Shown piece by piece: positions 41,491 to 50,876 of a DNA stretch of 64,000 nt. Positions within the stretch are counted from its first letter, which is position 1. Each line of letters opens with the position of its first letter. Both the position numbers and the translations under genes were made by a program. The stretch lies in NCBI GenBank assembly GCA_018136815.1, contig CM030935.1:5385921-5449920 (forward strand). Reading direction: 5' to 3'. The notes beneath the pieces were generated by a model. The model had not been told where the DNA came from and made no database searches. It saw only the letters and a list, made by a program, of their open reading frames with translations. The DNA is from Isochrysis galbana. Lineage: Eukaryota; Haptophyta; Isochrysidales; Isochrysidaceae.

Positions 41491-42773
41491 ATGCGCCAGC
41501 TCTCTCCCCTCGACCCGTGCGCTCCCTCCGCCCTCCGCTACGCCTTTGACGGATTCCACGCGTGTGCTCTCGATGAGAGCTCACCATGTGCGGTCAAGGC
41601 GATTCAAGCGGAGGGAGTACAGATGGCGGACTGCGCCGCGCTCTGCGACGAAGCGTGCGTTGCCATCTCACTCTTCCAACAGAGGGAGTGCTGGGTCTAT
41701 GCGGGGCTCGACGGGGCAGCCATCCCAGTCGACGGATCCATCTTCTGTGTCAAGACGCCGCCGCCGCCGCCGCCCACCTCCACGCCTCCGCCAGTGCTCG
41801 CGCCGCCGCTCACCATCTCGAAATGGCTGGCGCCCACCATGACTAAGGGGTCAGATGTCGTGGTGTCATCCGCCCACGCCAGCACCATCCCGCCGCCCCA
41901 GCTCAGCACGAGCACGCTCGTGGGCACACTCAACGGGACTCTCTGGGGCTTCCCCGTGCTCGCGCTTATTGCCGCCGCCTTTGGGCTAGTAGTGGGTGTC
42001 GGCCTGCTCGTTGCTGGCTGCTGCCTGCTCCAGGGGTCCAGACGGGCACGCCGCGGCGGCGCGGCCAACATCTACGACAAGGATGACGAGGACGAGCTTT
42101 CTTCTAATGAGGTTCTGACACGTGGAGCCAAGCGGCAGGCACCATTGCAGGGCGGAAGGAGCGAAAGAGGTGGTACGCGTGGGGTGGGTCCGGGGCGCGC
42201 CGGGGCGGCACCCATGCAGCGTGTCCTAGTCGAGGCGTGCGGCGAGGTGTCGACCGTCCGCGTGGCCACGAGCGCTTGCTATAGCCTCCCGCAGTTGCGC
42301 GAGGTGGTAGCCGCTGCATGCGTGCACCTCACTAGGGGAGCGTCAGTGAAGGATATGCTTCTCGAGTACATAGACGAGGAGGCCGGGCTGGCTATTACGG
42401 TGAGCGGGCCGCCCTTGAGCGTGAGCTTCTCGTCCATCGGCGTAATTTCCCACCAGCAAAACTCAGGCGCGCGCGTAATCACGCCTGTGGGCACAGCCAA
42501 GCTTGCCTCTCGGTGAGCTGTTCGCACCCCCCCTTCTGGTGGCAGGTGAGCTCCGAGACGCCGCTCCACGTGGTGCTGAGCCGGGCGACGCTCAAGGCGA
42601 CCTTCACGTCGCCCAGATGTAGAGCGACCAGGCCGAAACAGGCCGTTAAGACAGCAGGTGGGAGACACGGCAAGGGTGGTAGGCGGCGTGGTGGCTACCA
42701 GCGCGCGGGTGTCGACGAGAATGACGACAGTGATAGTGACAATGATGGACGGCGCAGATGCACCGTTATGTGA
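41491..42773 (+). CDS. Single-pass membrane protein, Cys-rich ectodomain and PB1-like cytoplasmic region (tentative)
   Basis: From the ATG at 41491 the frame begins with about 85 residues containing eight spaced cysteines (DCAALCDEACVAIS, QRECWVY), reminiscent of a PAN/Apple module. A Pro-rich linker follows, then one strong membrane segment (FPVLALIAAAFGLVVGVGLL) near residues 155-180. The basic/acidic cytoplasmic region ends in a segment with LPQLREVVAAACVHL and MLLEYIDEEAGLAITVSG, which looks like a PB1/ubiquitin-like fold. The frame stops at 42516. A second frame 42547-42773 (VSSETPLHVVLSRATLK...) can be joined in phase through a GT-AG intron from about 42470 or 42482. That join is inferred. 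No signal peptide is visible, so an upstream exon may be missing. Confidence 0.5.
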
Positions 42774-43185
42774 GCATCACGCTCAGCATGCGAAGCTGCA
42801 CTCGCCGCTTTCGACTTTGCTACCGCTTTCCCAATCTTAAGAATTGCACGCAAAGCGCAGAGCAACAACTAAGCTGCTTGTACTGATACTAGTAGTACTA
42901 CTTTAGCAACAACTGGTAGGCTAAAAGCTATAAGCTCTAAGCAGCTGGTACTTATACACTTAGCTTAGTTCACGTGCAATTGCAATGTGGGCAGGCTCCA
43001 CCTCTTACCCTCCCCTCCACGCTTTGATTCAACTCGCCTCCAGGCGGCTTGCCAGTCAACCTCAGCTTTCGCCGCTCCAACCGCGAGCTGCTGGAGCTGA
43101 AAGCTGAAAACCACACTCTTGATTGACTCTTGACTCTTGAGGAGCTTCGAGCTACTGAATTCCGGTTCTGGTTTTGGCTGAAATA
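42774..43185. other. Intergenic region
   Basis: No gene. AT-richer than its surroundings, with AGCTT/TAAGC short motifs around 42865-42965. Confidence 0.5.
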
Positions 43186-43395
43186 ACTTTATACTCAGTT
43201 GCCATGGAGCGCGCCGGCGCGCCCCCTCTCTCCTTCGGGCCCCCCGCCGAGGGTGCCCTTCCAGTGACCATAGAAGCTGTGCCACAGGCGAAGCGACCGC
43301 GTCCGCCCGCGGAGGCCGAGCAGGTGAGCGCGATTCCCATCGCGCCACACGGCCTGTGGCCCCGGCCACACCATCCAGAGCAGCCATGCTGGTAT
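43186..43395 (+). mobile_element. Solitary LINE 5' end (ORF1 start)
   Basis: AACTTTATACTCAGTTGCC then ATGGAGCGCGCC matches the start of the LINE at 33983, with a shortened hairpin. The frame MERAGAPPLSFGPPAEGALP continues the homology for about 200 bp (PRPPAEAEQVSA, PHGLWPRPHH) and then stops matching near 43395. Nothing of ORF2 follows. A 5'-only remnant is the reverse of the usual 5'-truncated LINE copy. Confidence 0.75.
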
Positions 43396-44094
43396 CGCGG
43401 TGGTGCCCATGAGGCAACCACCGCGGATCAAAGATGTCTCATCAATACCAATACTGAATACTGTTGTAAGGTTACAGTGTCTGTAACAGCTCTGTTTTGC
43501 CAAATCACTAATATCAGTTAGCAGCTCCGAGGTGAAAAAAAAACTCACTCTAGAGGCTCTTTACTTTCATTTTTTAATGCTTTTATGAAGTCTGTATATG
43601 TGCCGTCGCGACGCGGGGTGCGTCGCCGCTGCCAGGGGGGTGCCGCTCGCTCGCTCTCGCTGGCAGTCTGGGCAGCTGGGCAGTGGCAACATCGCAACAT
43701 CATGGATGGAGGCAGTGGCAGCACTGGCGATGGCGCGCTGGGAGAGGGAGAGGCAGGCGCGCTCATTGCATGGGGCCGCGCGCGCATCGCGAGCCTTGAG
43801 GGCACGCAGCTGGAATGGTCGACCGTCGATGAGGTAGAGGTAGTGTCTGTCACGGATAGTTTTGCGTGGTGTGTGGTGTGCACCCCAGAACTTATATTGG
43901 GATGAGGAGGTGGAGAGGGCCGCATGAGTCGAGCCGTGATCTCTCCCCTTCTCTTCTTGTTCTTATTCGCTTGTGTGAGTCTCCCACGCAATCCCCCCGT
44001 GTGTGCGTTTGATTTGTGAGCGATACGGTTAGTGTGCCCTGTGCGTTCAGTGGCCCCCTTTGGTATCTTTTAACTTGTGATGAAGTAACAGGAT
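43396..44094. other. Intergenic region
   Basis: No supported gene. A mixed-composition frame at 43585-43905 lacks recognisable motifs. Confidence 0.45.
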
Positions 44095-44213
44095 CTCCTG
44101 GCAAGCCATCAGGCATGCCAGGAGAGTGGGTGGTTCCTCCCCCATGGCAGGGGAGGAGTGGAGAGAGAGGGGGGCTCGTGCCCCCCCATGGGCGAACTAA
44201 GTATAAACTTAGT
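44095..44213 (-). mobile_element. Solitary 5' end of the MGGHEPPP-type subfamily
   Basis: On the minus strand ACTAAGT-TTAT-ACTTAGT (a perfect stem) leads into TCGCCCATGGGGGG and then the same 100 bp as at 24133-24235 and 60060-59970 (CTGCCATGGGGGAGGAACC, GGCATGCCTGATGGCTTGCC). It ends abruptly at about 44095. Confidence 0.7.
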
Positions 44214-44902
44214 AGGCGCGGACGGGTTTAAATTTAAAATTTTTAACAAATTTTTATGGGTCGCGGCGCGGCAAAGGAACGGGACTAGCGCTCACTCAAG
44301 ACAGGACACCCTGCCGCGGCAAGCGCAAGCACCCTTCCCCCCTTATGCCACCCAGCTCTTCACTAGCTTTCTACCTGCGCTAGCCAGAGCGCCCCTCCCT
44401 CCACACTCAAACAGCCCCCTACGCCAGGATCCTGTTGTGGTCTCGCAGGCAAGGGGGCCTAATAGGAGGGAGAGGAGCAACTCCTCAGAGTCAGAGAGGA
44501 GCTGTGGGGAAGGAGATGTCTGAGTGGGGGCGCTATACCCTTGCGCTAGGCGCGTGAGAATCGACGCGGCAGCCGCGAGCAAGGATCGGAGAAGCGCCGG
44601 CGCTCCGCACGCTCCTAGTGCCCCAGCGCGTTCGCTTTCGTGGTGGTGTGCGGCGGCTCCGGCGCAGCGGGAACGTAGAACGTAGCTAGCTAGCATGGCG
44701 GCGGTAGTAAGTCGGTTGTAGGTGGTTGTGTCGGCCTGGGCTTGCTGTAGTTGATTGAAGTCTTGCAGCTGGTGCTTTCTAGTACTCAGATTAGCGAATG
44801 GACGGTGTTTCCCACTTCTTGACATTGTCGATGCCATTGTGCACTTTGCGCCCGTTCCGAGATCATAAAATGTGGTTTATGATCTCCGGCTGAGGCTCGT
44901 TT
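44214..44902. other. Intergenic region
   Basis: No supported gene. The minus frame 44837-44343 has no family motif and I do not call it. The repeat segment TTTATGATCTCCGGCTGAGG lies at 44876, shared with 12046. Confidence 0.4.
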
Positions 44903-45093
44903 TTTCCCAGTCTATCGCCAGGGCTAGGCCTTCCTCATCCGTGTCGTCTAGGTAGGCTTGCACTAACTTTAACAGATGGGTGGCTTCTCCTATCATTCGC
45001 CTAGGCACGAAGCCCACTTGCTCCTTGGAGATAATCGTGTGTATCGTCTTCTTGAGTCTGTTGGCTAGGACTTTCGCGAGGATTTTTCCCGAT
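44903..45093 (-). pseudogene. LINE reverse-transcriptase fragment
   Basis: The minus strand reads GKILAKVLANRLKKTIHTII, then KEQVGFVPRRMIGEATHLLK and AYLDDTDEEGLALAIDWEK. This lines up with the segment ILAKILTGRLSK...GFVPRRLISEATHLL...ALDWEKAFD of ORF2 at 35242. It is a diverged copy from another subfamily, with an in-frame stop upstream, and is truncated on both sides. It is too short to appear as an open frame starting at a methionine. Confidence 0.85.
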
Positions 45094-45354
45094 CGTGCTA
45101 AATCTTTGGCAGATCAGATTGAGGCCTCCATCATGTTGCGATTCAATAGCAACCAGCGTAACCGCACGTCAATGTGATTGTGTTTGTAGTCAAATAATAT
45201 ATTGCCTCATCACATCTCAAGATCAAGACATGTATTGTATTGCTAGTAGGTTAGGAATAAGGATAAGCAGGAGAGCTGTGAGCAAAGAGCACAAAGCTAG
45301 AAGAGCTTTTTTTTACGCAACGGCGTGCATGCGCGTATGGCGTATGGCGATGCG

Positions 45355-45465
45355 GATATATGGATATCTCCGGATATTTCTTGGATATTTGGGCCGATTT
45401 TCTGGATATATGGGAGATATTTCCAATGGATATTTGGGTGAAAAATTGTGGATATTTTGGCCTAC
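45355..45465. repeat. GGATATTTGGG-rich dispersed element, copy 1
   Basis: Contains seven GGATAT(T) motifs with partial GGATATTTGGG and ends GGATATTTTGGCCTACCCCTAAT. Related copies at 54332-54455, 55138-55246 and 59636-59728 share the motif and a CCCTAA/TTAGGGG-type end. Confidence 0.65.
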
Positions 45466-45997
45466 CCCTAATGAGGGCGACAGGGACAGAGGCGGAGAGG
45501 GGAGCGAGCGAGGGACAAGGGTGATGGCTTCGGCCTCCCGGGAGGGGAAGTGTCCCGGTAGCAGTAGTAGGCACGCTCTTCAAGAGCCTTTTGTTTTTTT
45601 AACAGAGCGACGTCCTATTCAAATATGCATGCATGCTCACGCCCGCAACACAAACAGAAGGAGCAAACCGACATCTACAACGCAAGCTTCCTTCTAGCCC
45701 TCAATGTGCAAAGAGAGATCAGGTGTCAGTAATCCGGCATCATCCTTCATCACACGACAACCGAACGACGGCACGACGTGCAGGCTGAGCGTGTTGGTGA
45801 ACCCTGAAGTCCCCCTCATCAGTTTGCTGAGCATCCAAGCATCATCTCTATCGCCTTTTTCATGAAATGCTGAGTCGTTTGCACTGCTGCACTACTGTCC
45901 GTTCACATTATTGTTCTCACTGATGATTTTGCCGGCCTCCTTGCTCCCAAGAGGTGCGTTTTGCTCGGCGCTCGCTCGTCTTTTCTGTCATCAACTT

Positions 45998-46731
45998 TCA
46001 ACTTTGCATGCCACATCGTTTCTCGCCACGTGTTACTAGGCGCAGCGCCAAGTTCTGCAACCTCGTCGAGTGCCGCGGCGAGAGCGGCGAGGACTGAGAA
46101 GAGAGCGAGTGCTCGGCGGCGCTAACACTACGCCAGCCATCTTCAACGTAGTCGTTTGGCACCGGTCGTCGCGCCAGGGTGAGGTCGTTCAAGCGGGGAA
46201 CTCCGATCGTCGATGGTGTGCACATGAGGGTTGCGAGATGCTCGGCAGCCGGCGTGACCGGCAGGCTCGATGCGGAGCGTGTGCGACGGCGATGGCGGCT
46301 TATCATCAGATCCTCGATTTTTTTGCGGCCGAGCTCGTTCTCGTACACTTTCGCGTCGAGCATGCACAGCATTGTGGCGATATGTGCCTTGGCATCATCG
46401 GGCGCCGCCGTCTGCGTCGGTTCGCCAGTGCGTAGCAGGATCTCGGGTTGGATTTCTCTAGCGAAGACGAAGCCGGTGGGCATGCAGTGCTTGGGCGGCT
46501 CCGCAGCGAGGGCGGCGATTGGCATTGCGTGCCCGGCTGGCAGCTGCACCATGAGGCGGAGCAGATCGCCACTCTCGCACGAACGCAGGAAGTAGTGCAC
46601 CTCCATCTGCAGGGCGAGGGCGCGACGAGCTGTCATGGCGGCGCAGCACGGCACGGACAGTGAGGTGGTGTGCTTACCCGAGCCGCCGAGGACGCCTGTG
46701 TTGCTCGCTCGCCCGTGGCACCAGTGGTCAT
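45998..46731 (-). CDS. Small two-exon hypothetical protein
   Basis: Exons 46731-46678 (18 codons from an ATG) and 46606-45998 join in phase across a GTAAG-CAG intron of 71 nt, giving 220 residues. The splice links ASSAAR to MEVHYFLRSCESGDLLRL. The middle has MPTGFVFAREIQPEILLRTG and an amphipathic helix AHIATMLCMLDAKVYENELG followed by a basic patch (SRHRRRTRS). The C-terminal 80 residues are Ser/Arg-rich. No family recognised. The good splice signals and even composition support a real gene. Confidence 0.5.
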
Positions 46732-46744
46732 GCTGAGCTTGCTG

Positions 46745-47335
46745 AGCTTCTTCCTCCCTCCCCCCCCGCCCTCCCCCTCTCTTCTCTCTCTCTCCCTCCC
46801 ACCCTCTCTCTTCTCTCTCTCTCTCCCTCTCTCCAGTGAGTGTTTCGTGTCCGCGCTACCCCCCAACTCTCTCCCCCCCCCCCCGTCCCCCGCGCCTCTT
46901 TCTCTCTCTCCCTCCCCCTCTCTCTCTCTTCTCTCTCTCTTCTCTCTCTTCTCCCTCCCACTCTCTCCCTCTCCGTTCCCCCCCCCCGCCCCCCCCCTCT
47001 CTCTCTGTTCAGAAAGAAACCGCCGAGAGAGAGAGACCTCGAGACGCTTCTCTCTCTCTCTCTCACGTTTTCTTCCCCCTCCGCGCGCGCCAGATCTCGA
47101 GCTCCCAAGGCCGAGACGGTCCCAAACGGTCCCCAAACGGTCGCAGCGACGGGTCCCAAACGCGAGGTGTGGCAAAGAAGAGACTCTCCCGTCCGTCAGA
47201 GGGGCAGGGAGAGGGGGCCTCGGAGAGAGAGAGAAAGGGGGAGGAGGGAAGAGAGAAAGAGGGATGGAGGGGGAGAGGGGGAGAGCGGGAGAGGGGGCGG
47301 GGGGGGGAGGGGGAGAGAGAGAGAGAGCGGTCCTC
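46745..47335. repeat. CT- then GA-rich low-complexity tract
   Basis: 46745-47080 is CT-rich and 47190-47335 GA-rich on the plus strand, so the block is roughly self-complementary (CT arm, GA arm). Long Ser/Leu/Pro and Arg/Glu frames through it are artefacts. It begins directly upstream of the start of the gene at 46731. Confidence 0.75.
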
Positions 47336-48760
47336 GACCCAACTGAAGCGGACGCTGATGACGAATCAGGAGGGTCCGTTCCTACAGACAGGAAGAAGGT
47401 TTGAACTGAGGAGAACTCCTCCCCCCCCGCCACGGAGAGATCGCATCTCGGCTCCCGTCATCTATCCTCCTCATGGGCCACGATCACGAGGAGATGAGCT
47501 CTCATCAGCCCATCAAAGAACCGCAACGTCCCCTCATCTCCCTCCCATCGAGAGAGAGGACCACACCTCGAACCAGTCCACTTCTAGGGCGCTCAACTAC
47601 GACGAAATCGGAGTTTTCATCTAGCTCCTATGGATAGGGTGAGGCGGTTGAAAGAGGTTTGAAGAGTTGCAAGTGTTCGGAGTTGACGAGCGATCGATGA
47701 GTTGAACCCTTTACTGCTTCTACTCTACTGCCCGAGCAGCCGAAGGGCTGCTTCTCGCCGAGTTTTGTAGGGCGGTCAAACAGGGCTTTTTAAGTACTAA
47801 TCGAGGGTTTTGAGGGGTCCGAAAGGCGACAGGCGACTCAGCAGCGACTCAACGCGAGGGTTTCGTTGAGTCGCTGTTGTTGGTTGTTGGGAGACTGTTG
47901 AGAGGACGCGACTCTTTTCCGCCAGTGGGGCTGTGTTGACTCGCGAACCGCTCCCAACGGTGACTCAACAGGATGGCGGGAGACGCTCCTGCGACCTGTG
48001 AGCCGCGTGCCGCTCCCCTTCCCAGCTTGAGCCATGGCCCTGGCGGAGCACGGGTCCCGCGCGCCCTCCCGAGGCACATGGAGCCCTACACATGATGACG
48101 CTCGCGCGCGAGGCGTGCCGCTCCCGCGCTCCCGCACCCGATCCAACTGTGCCGGCAGCAGCAGCCGAGTGCTGAGCACTGAGTGCCTCGTGCCATCCTA
48201 GTTGGGCTGTAAGCAGTGATGGGACGTGCCAGGCTGATATCAGGTCCTGATACCATGATATCAGGTCCTCTGGAGCTGACGACCTGATATCAGGTATCAG
48301 GTAGGGGCAAAAACAAAACTCATACCGGCGGACAAAAACAAAACTCCGTACGCACGCACGAGAAGACGCAGCAGGCGCGCGCGCGGAGAGTCCCGGTCAC
48401 GGCTCACTCCCTCTCTCCTTCCTCCCGCTCCTACCTCCCTTGCCTCCCTCCGTCCCTTGCCCGTTCCCTCCCTCCCTCCCATAGATGTCACGTAAGCTTG
48501 TAAGCTTACACCACTTTCGAGGTGACACTTGCGTCAGTACTGATATCAGCTTACATGAGTGCTTATAAGCTTAGAAGGTACACATATATAGTCGCGAGCG
48601 CGCGAGTTAAAAATAGAAGCAATGGCTAATCTCGCTCTCGCTCTCGCTCTCGCGCTCGCGCTCACGCTCACGCTCACGCTCACGCTCTCGCTCTGCCTCC
48701 CCACATACCACTACATTCACTCATTGATTGCTCATTGCTCGGACGCTCGGACTCACTCAC
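47336..48760. other. Intergenic region with palindromic GATATCAGGT cluster
   Basis: No gene called. At 48234-48304 GATATCAGG or its complement occurs four times, including the perfect palindrome ACCTGATATCAGGT. CAAAAACAAAACTC occurs twice at 48307-48345. A CTCGCT/CACGCT microsatellite lies at 48628-48695. Confidence 0.55.
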
Positions 48761-49881
48761 TCACTCGGAATCCGATTCATCGTCTGGGTCTTCAGGAACC
48801 ATCTCGATCTCCCAAGGCATCACAGCGGCCTCCCACTCCTCGAGCTTAGCCTCGAGCGACAGATTGGTGTGAGCCCTCACAAGCCTCTCGACAGTCTTCT
48901 GCCCGAGACGATTGCGTTTTTTTGAATGGATCCAACCTTCGATTGACCACGAGTGCTCGCAACCTGACGCTGAACACTGCATCGACAGGAGACGCATCAC
49001 GGCCCACGACAAGTGCTTCCATGGGTGGAGATAGACCCTAGCCCACTTGTAGGCAGCCATCGCCTTACCATGCTCCGAGAATGCGTACTCCTCGCAGAGA
49101 TCGTTCGATCCACAAGCAAGGGCCTCCTCAAAGTCAGCTAACTCGCTGAGAAGCACCGAGTACGGGTGATCGTCATTAGCCATCTTGCGCAACACCGCTC
49201 GCACCTGTTTCTCCTCATCAACTGAGAAGTCGCGCCTACAAAACTCAGGCTCAAAACGGTACGCGGCAGCCATGGCATCAACGTGCACGTATTCCCATCG
49301 AGCCATATAGAGGGTGTGGATCTTGCGACGGATTCGTTCGTCGAGACCTTCAATTGCGTGGCCGTAGAAATGATCGAGCTGCAGCATGTAGCCGTAAACT
49401 TTTCCGAGCGCGGCACCAGTCTTGCCATCAAGCATCCGCAGCAATATGAGAGCCGGCTCCAACACTCTGATGCAGAGTCTAGCGGTCTTGTTGATGTCGT
49501 CATCGCGAACGATCCTCTTGGTCGCAGCTCCCTTCTCCTTGGTGTCTCGGTTCTGCTTTGATAACCAACGCTGGAACTCAGAATCGATGTACAGGCGCTC
49601 GAGAATAGGCAGCACATTCCTGTAGCGAATCAACATAAGGAGCTTCGAGGCGAAGCGCGTTTCGCAGATTTGACGAGCTCTGTGCCGCCTTTCTTCAGTT
49701 GGTCTACCTCCACCTCAGCAGCCAACGCTCTATACCGCGCCAAGACCTTTTGGTGGTAGATGACGAATTTGACTACCTCCCAAACCTTATCGATGCACTC
49801 TGCAAATTCGGTCTCTCCCCAAGCAAACTCGCCATCCAGGCCCTTGATTCGAATCACCGGCTTGTTTGAACAAATATCAAC
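48761..49881 (-). pseudogene. hAT transposase, C-terminal two-thirds, frameshifted
   Basis: The minus strand carries CSNKPVIRIKGLDGEFAW onward to about 49665, where a single frameshift separates TELVKSA from CETRFASKLLMLIRYRNVL (the hAT motif ETRFAT..ML). The frame then stays open for 291 codons to 48761. It includes HPWKHLSWAVMRLLSMQCSA, SGCEHSWSIEGWIHSKKRNR (dimerisation domain) and an acidic tail EDPDDESDSE. The upstream part is separated by the inserted element at 49882-50343; DGAEHVPVKVLDIGHVSSAH at about 50410-50350 is a candidate continuation in the same frame. Catalytic assignment is not possible from what remains. Confidence 0.75.
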
Positions 49882-50343
49882 TAAGTTTATACTTGGTTCG
49901 CCCATGGGGTCCACAGCTGTACCATGTTCAGCCCCATGTTTTGGTGCGTCATTCCCCCAATGGGGTTCTGCTCATGATGGTGCCGGGCCGGCACCTCGCG
50001 CCGGAGCGCGAGGGCGGTACCGCGGCTGTGTAGGGTCCGGGCCCGGGGGCCTTCCCTGATGGAGCGTCCCACTGTGGTGGTGTGTCTGGTGTGGCTGTGG
50101 GTTGTGGTTTGTGTGTGCTGCATGCTGTCAACCAGCATGCAGGTCGTGCTCTCTCTGTTCTCGATGGTGCGCGGGCGTGGCCCGCTGGTTCCTGTGCCCA
50201 CTTGGCTGGGGGGGTCGTCCTGGCGCGGTCGCTTCGGCGACAGCGGCGTGTCCACGAAAGCTTCGTCCATCGCGGCGAGGGCCGCGGCAGCGAGGGCGGG
50301 AGGCGGCGCGCGCTCCATGACCCTATCAGTTTACTGATAGTTC
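49882..50343. mobile_element. Short insert with LINE-type 5' hairpin/ATG ends facing inward
   Basis: The left end reads AACTAAGTTTATACTTGG, then TTCGCCCATGGGG in plus orientation. The right end reads on the minus strand CTATCAGTAAACTGATAG, then GGTCATGGAGCGCGCG. Each is a hairpin followed by an ATG, the signature of the LINE 5' ends in this window, but here they face each other. The minus frame (MERAPPPALAAAALAAMDEA, then KRPRQDDPPSQ) spans the whole insert. TTCGCCCA follows both hairpins in the plus direction. It splits the hAT pseudogene; joining the flanks restores the hAT frame (AHIGR to DICSNK). Confidence 0.6.
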
Positions 50344-50876
50344 GCCCAATGTGCGCACTAGAAACATGGCCAATATCTAATACCTTAACGGGCACATGTT
50401 CTGCGCCGTCCACGCTAGATTTACGCTACATTCTCGGGCCAGGCTTGAACACGCGCTCAAGGTGCTATGATTGGCCGCAAATACATCAAAACTTCATCAT
50501 CGAGAGATTTTATCCTTGTGGTGCGCTCTGACGTGAGCTGCTGTTGAGCGCCTGCACTCAGATGTCTCCGTCAACCCGTGGCGGGCTTGAGGAAGGTTGC
50601 GGACTCGCAACCCAAGGTGCATCAGAGCAGGCGTGAGCGAAGTGAGGCGAGGAGTGTGAACTTGCTCCCGTCCGGCTCACGCCGCTGCAAACCCGCATAG
50701 GAAGGAAGCACTTATCCACAAAAGCTTGGAAAACACGCAAGAAGTGGGGCTGTACAGCCGCGTCACCCGGAGAGATTGGGAACGGCGGGTGGCTGGGTGA
50801 GCGCACGCGGCAACCATGACTGATAGCTCAGCCCGCACCGCAGATGGCCAAGAGTGCGTGTCGGGCGGGCGCCTGC
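50344..50876. other. Upstream hAT remainder and intergenic DNA
   Basis: About 50344-50410 may be hAT coding sequence (see the pseudogene entry). 50420-50876, beyond the 3' end of the transporter gene, shows no supported gene. Confidence 0.4.

Noticed and set aside
44343-44837. 164-codon minus-strand frame
   Set aside because: No family motif, no splice evidence and biased composition; not enough support to call a gene.
46836-47624. Long plus-strand frames right of the gene at 46731
   Set aside because: Mostly CT/GA repeat translation; the final unique portion shows no recognisable domain or splice support.
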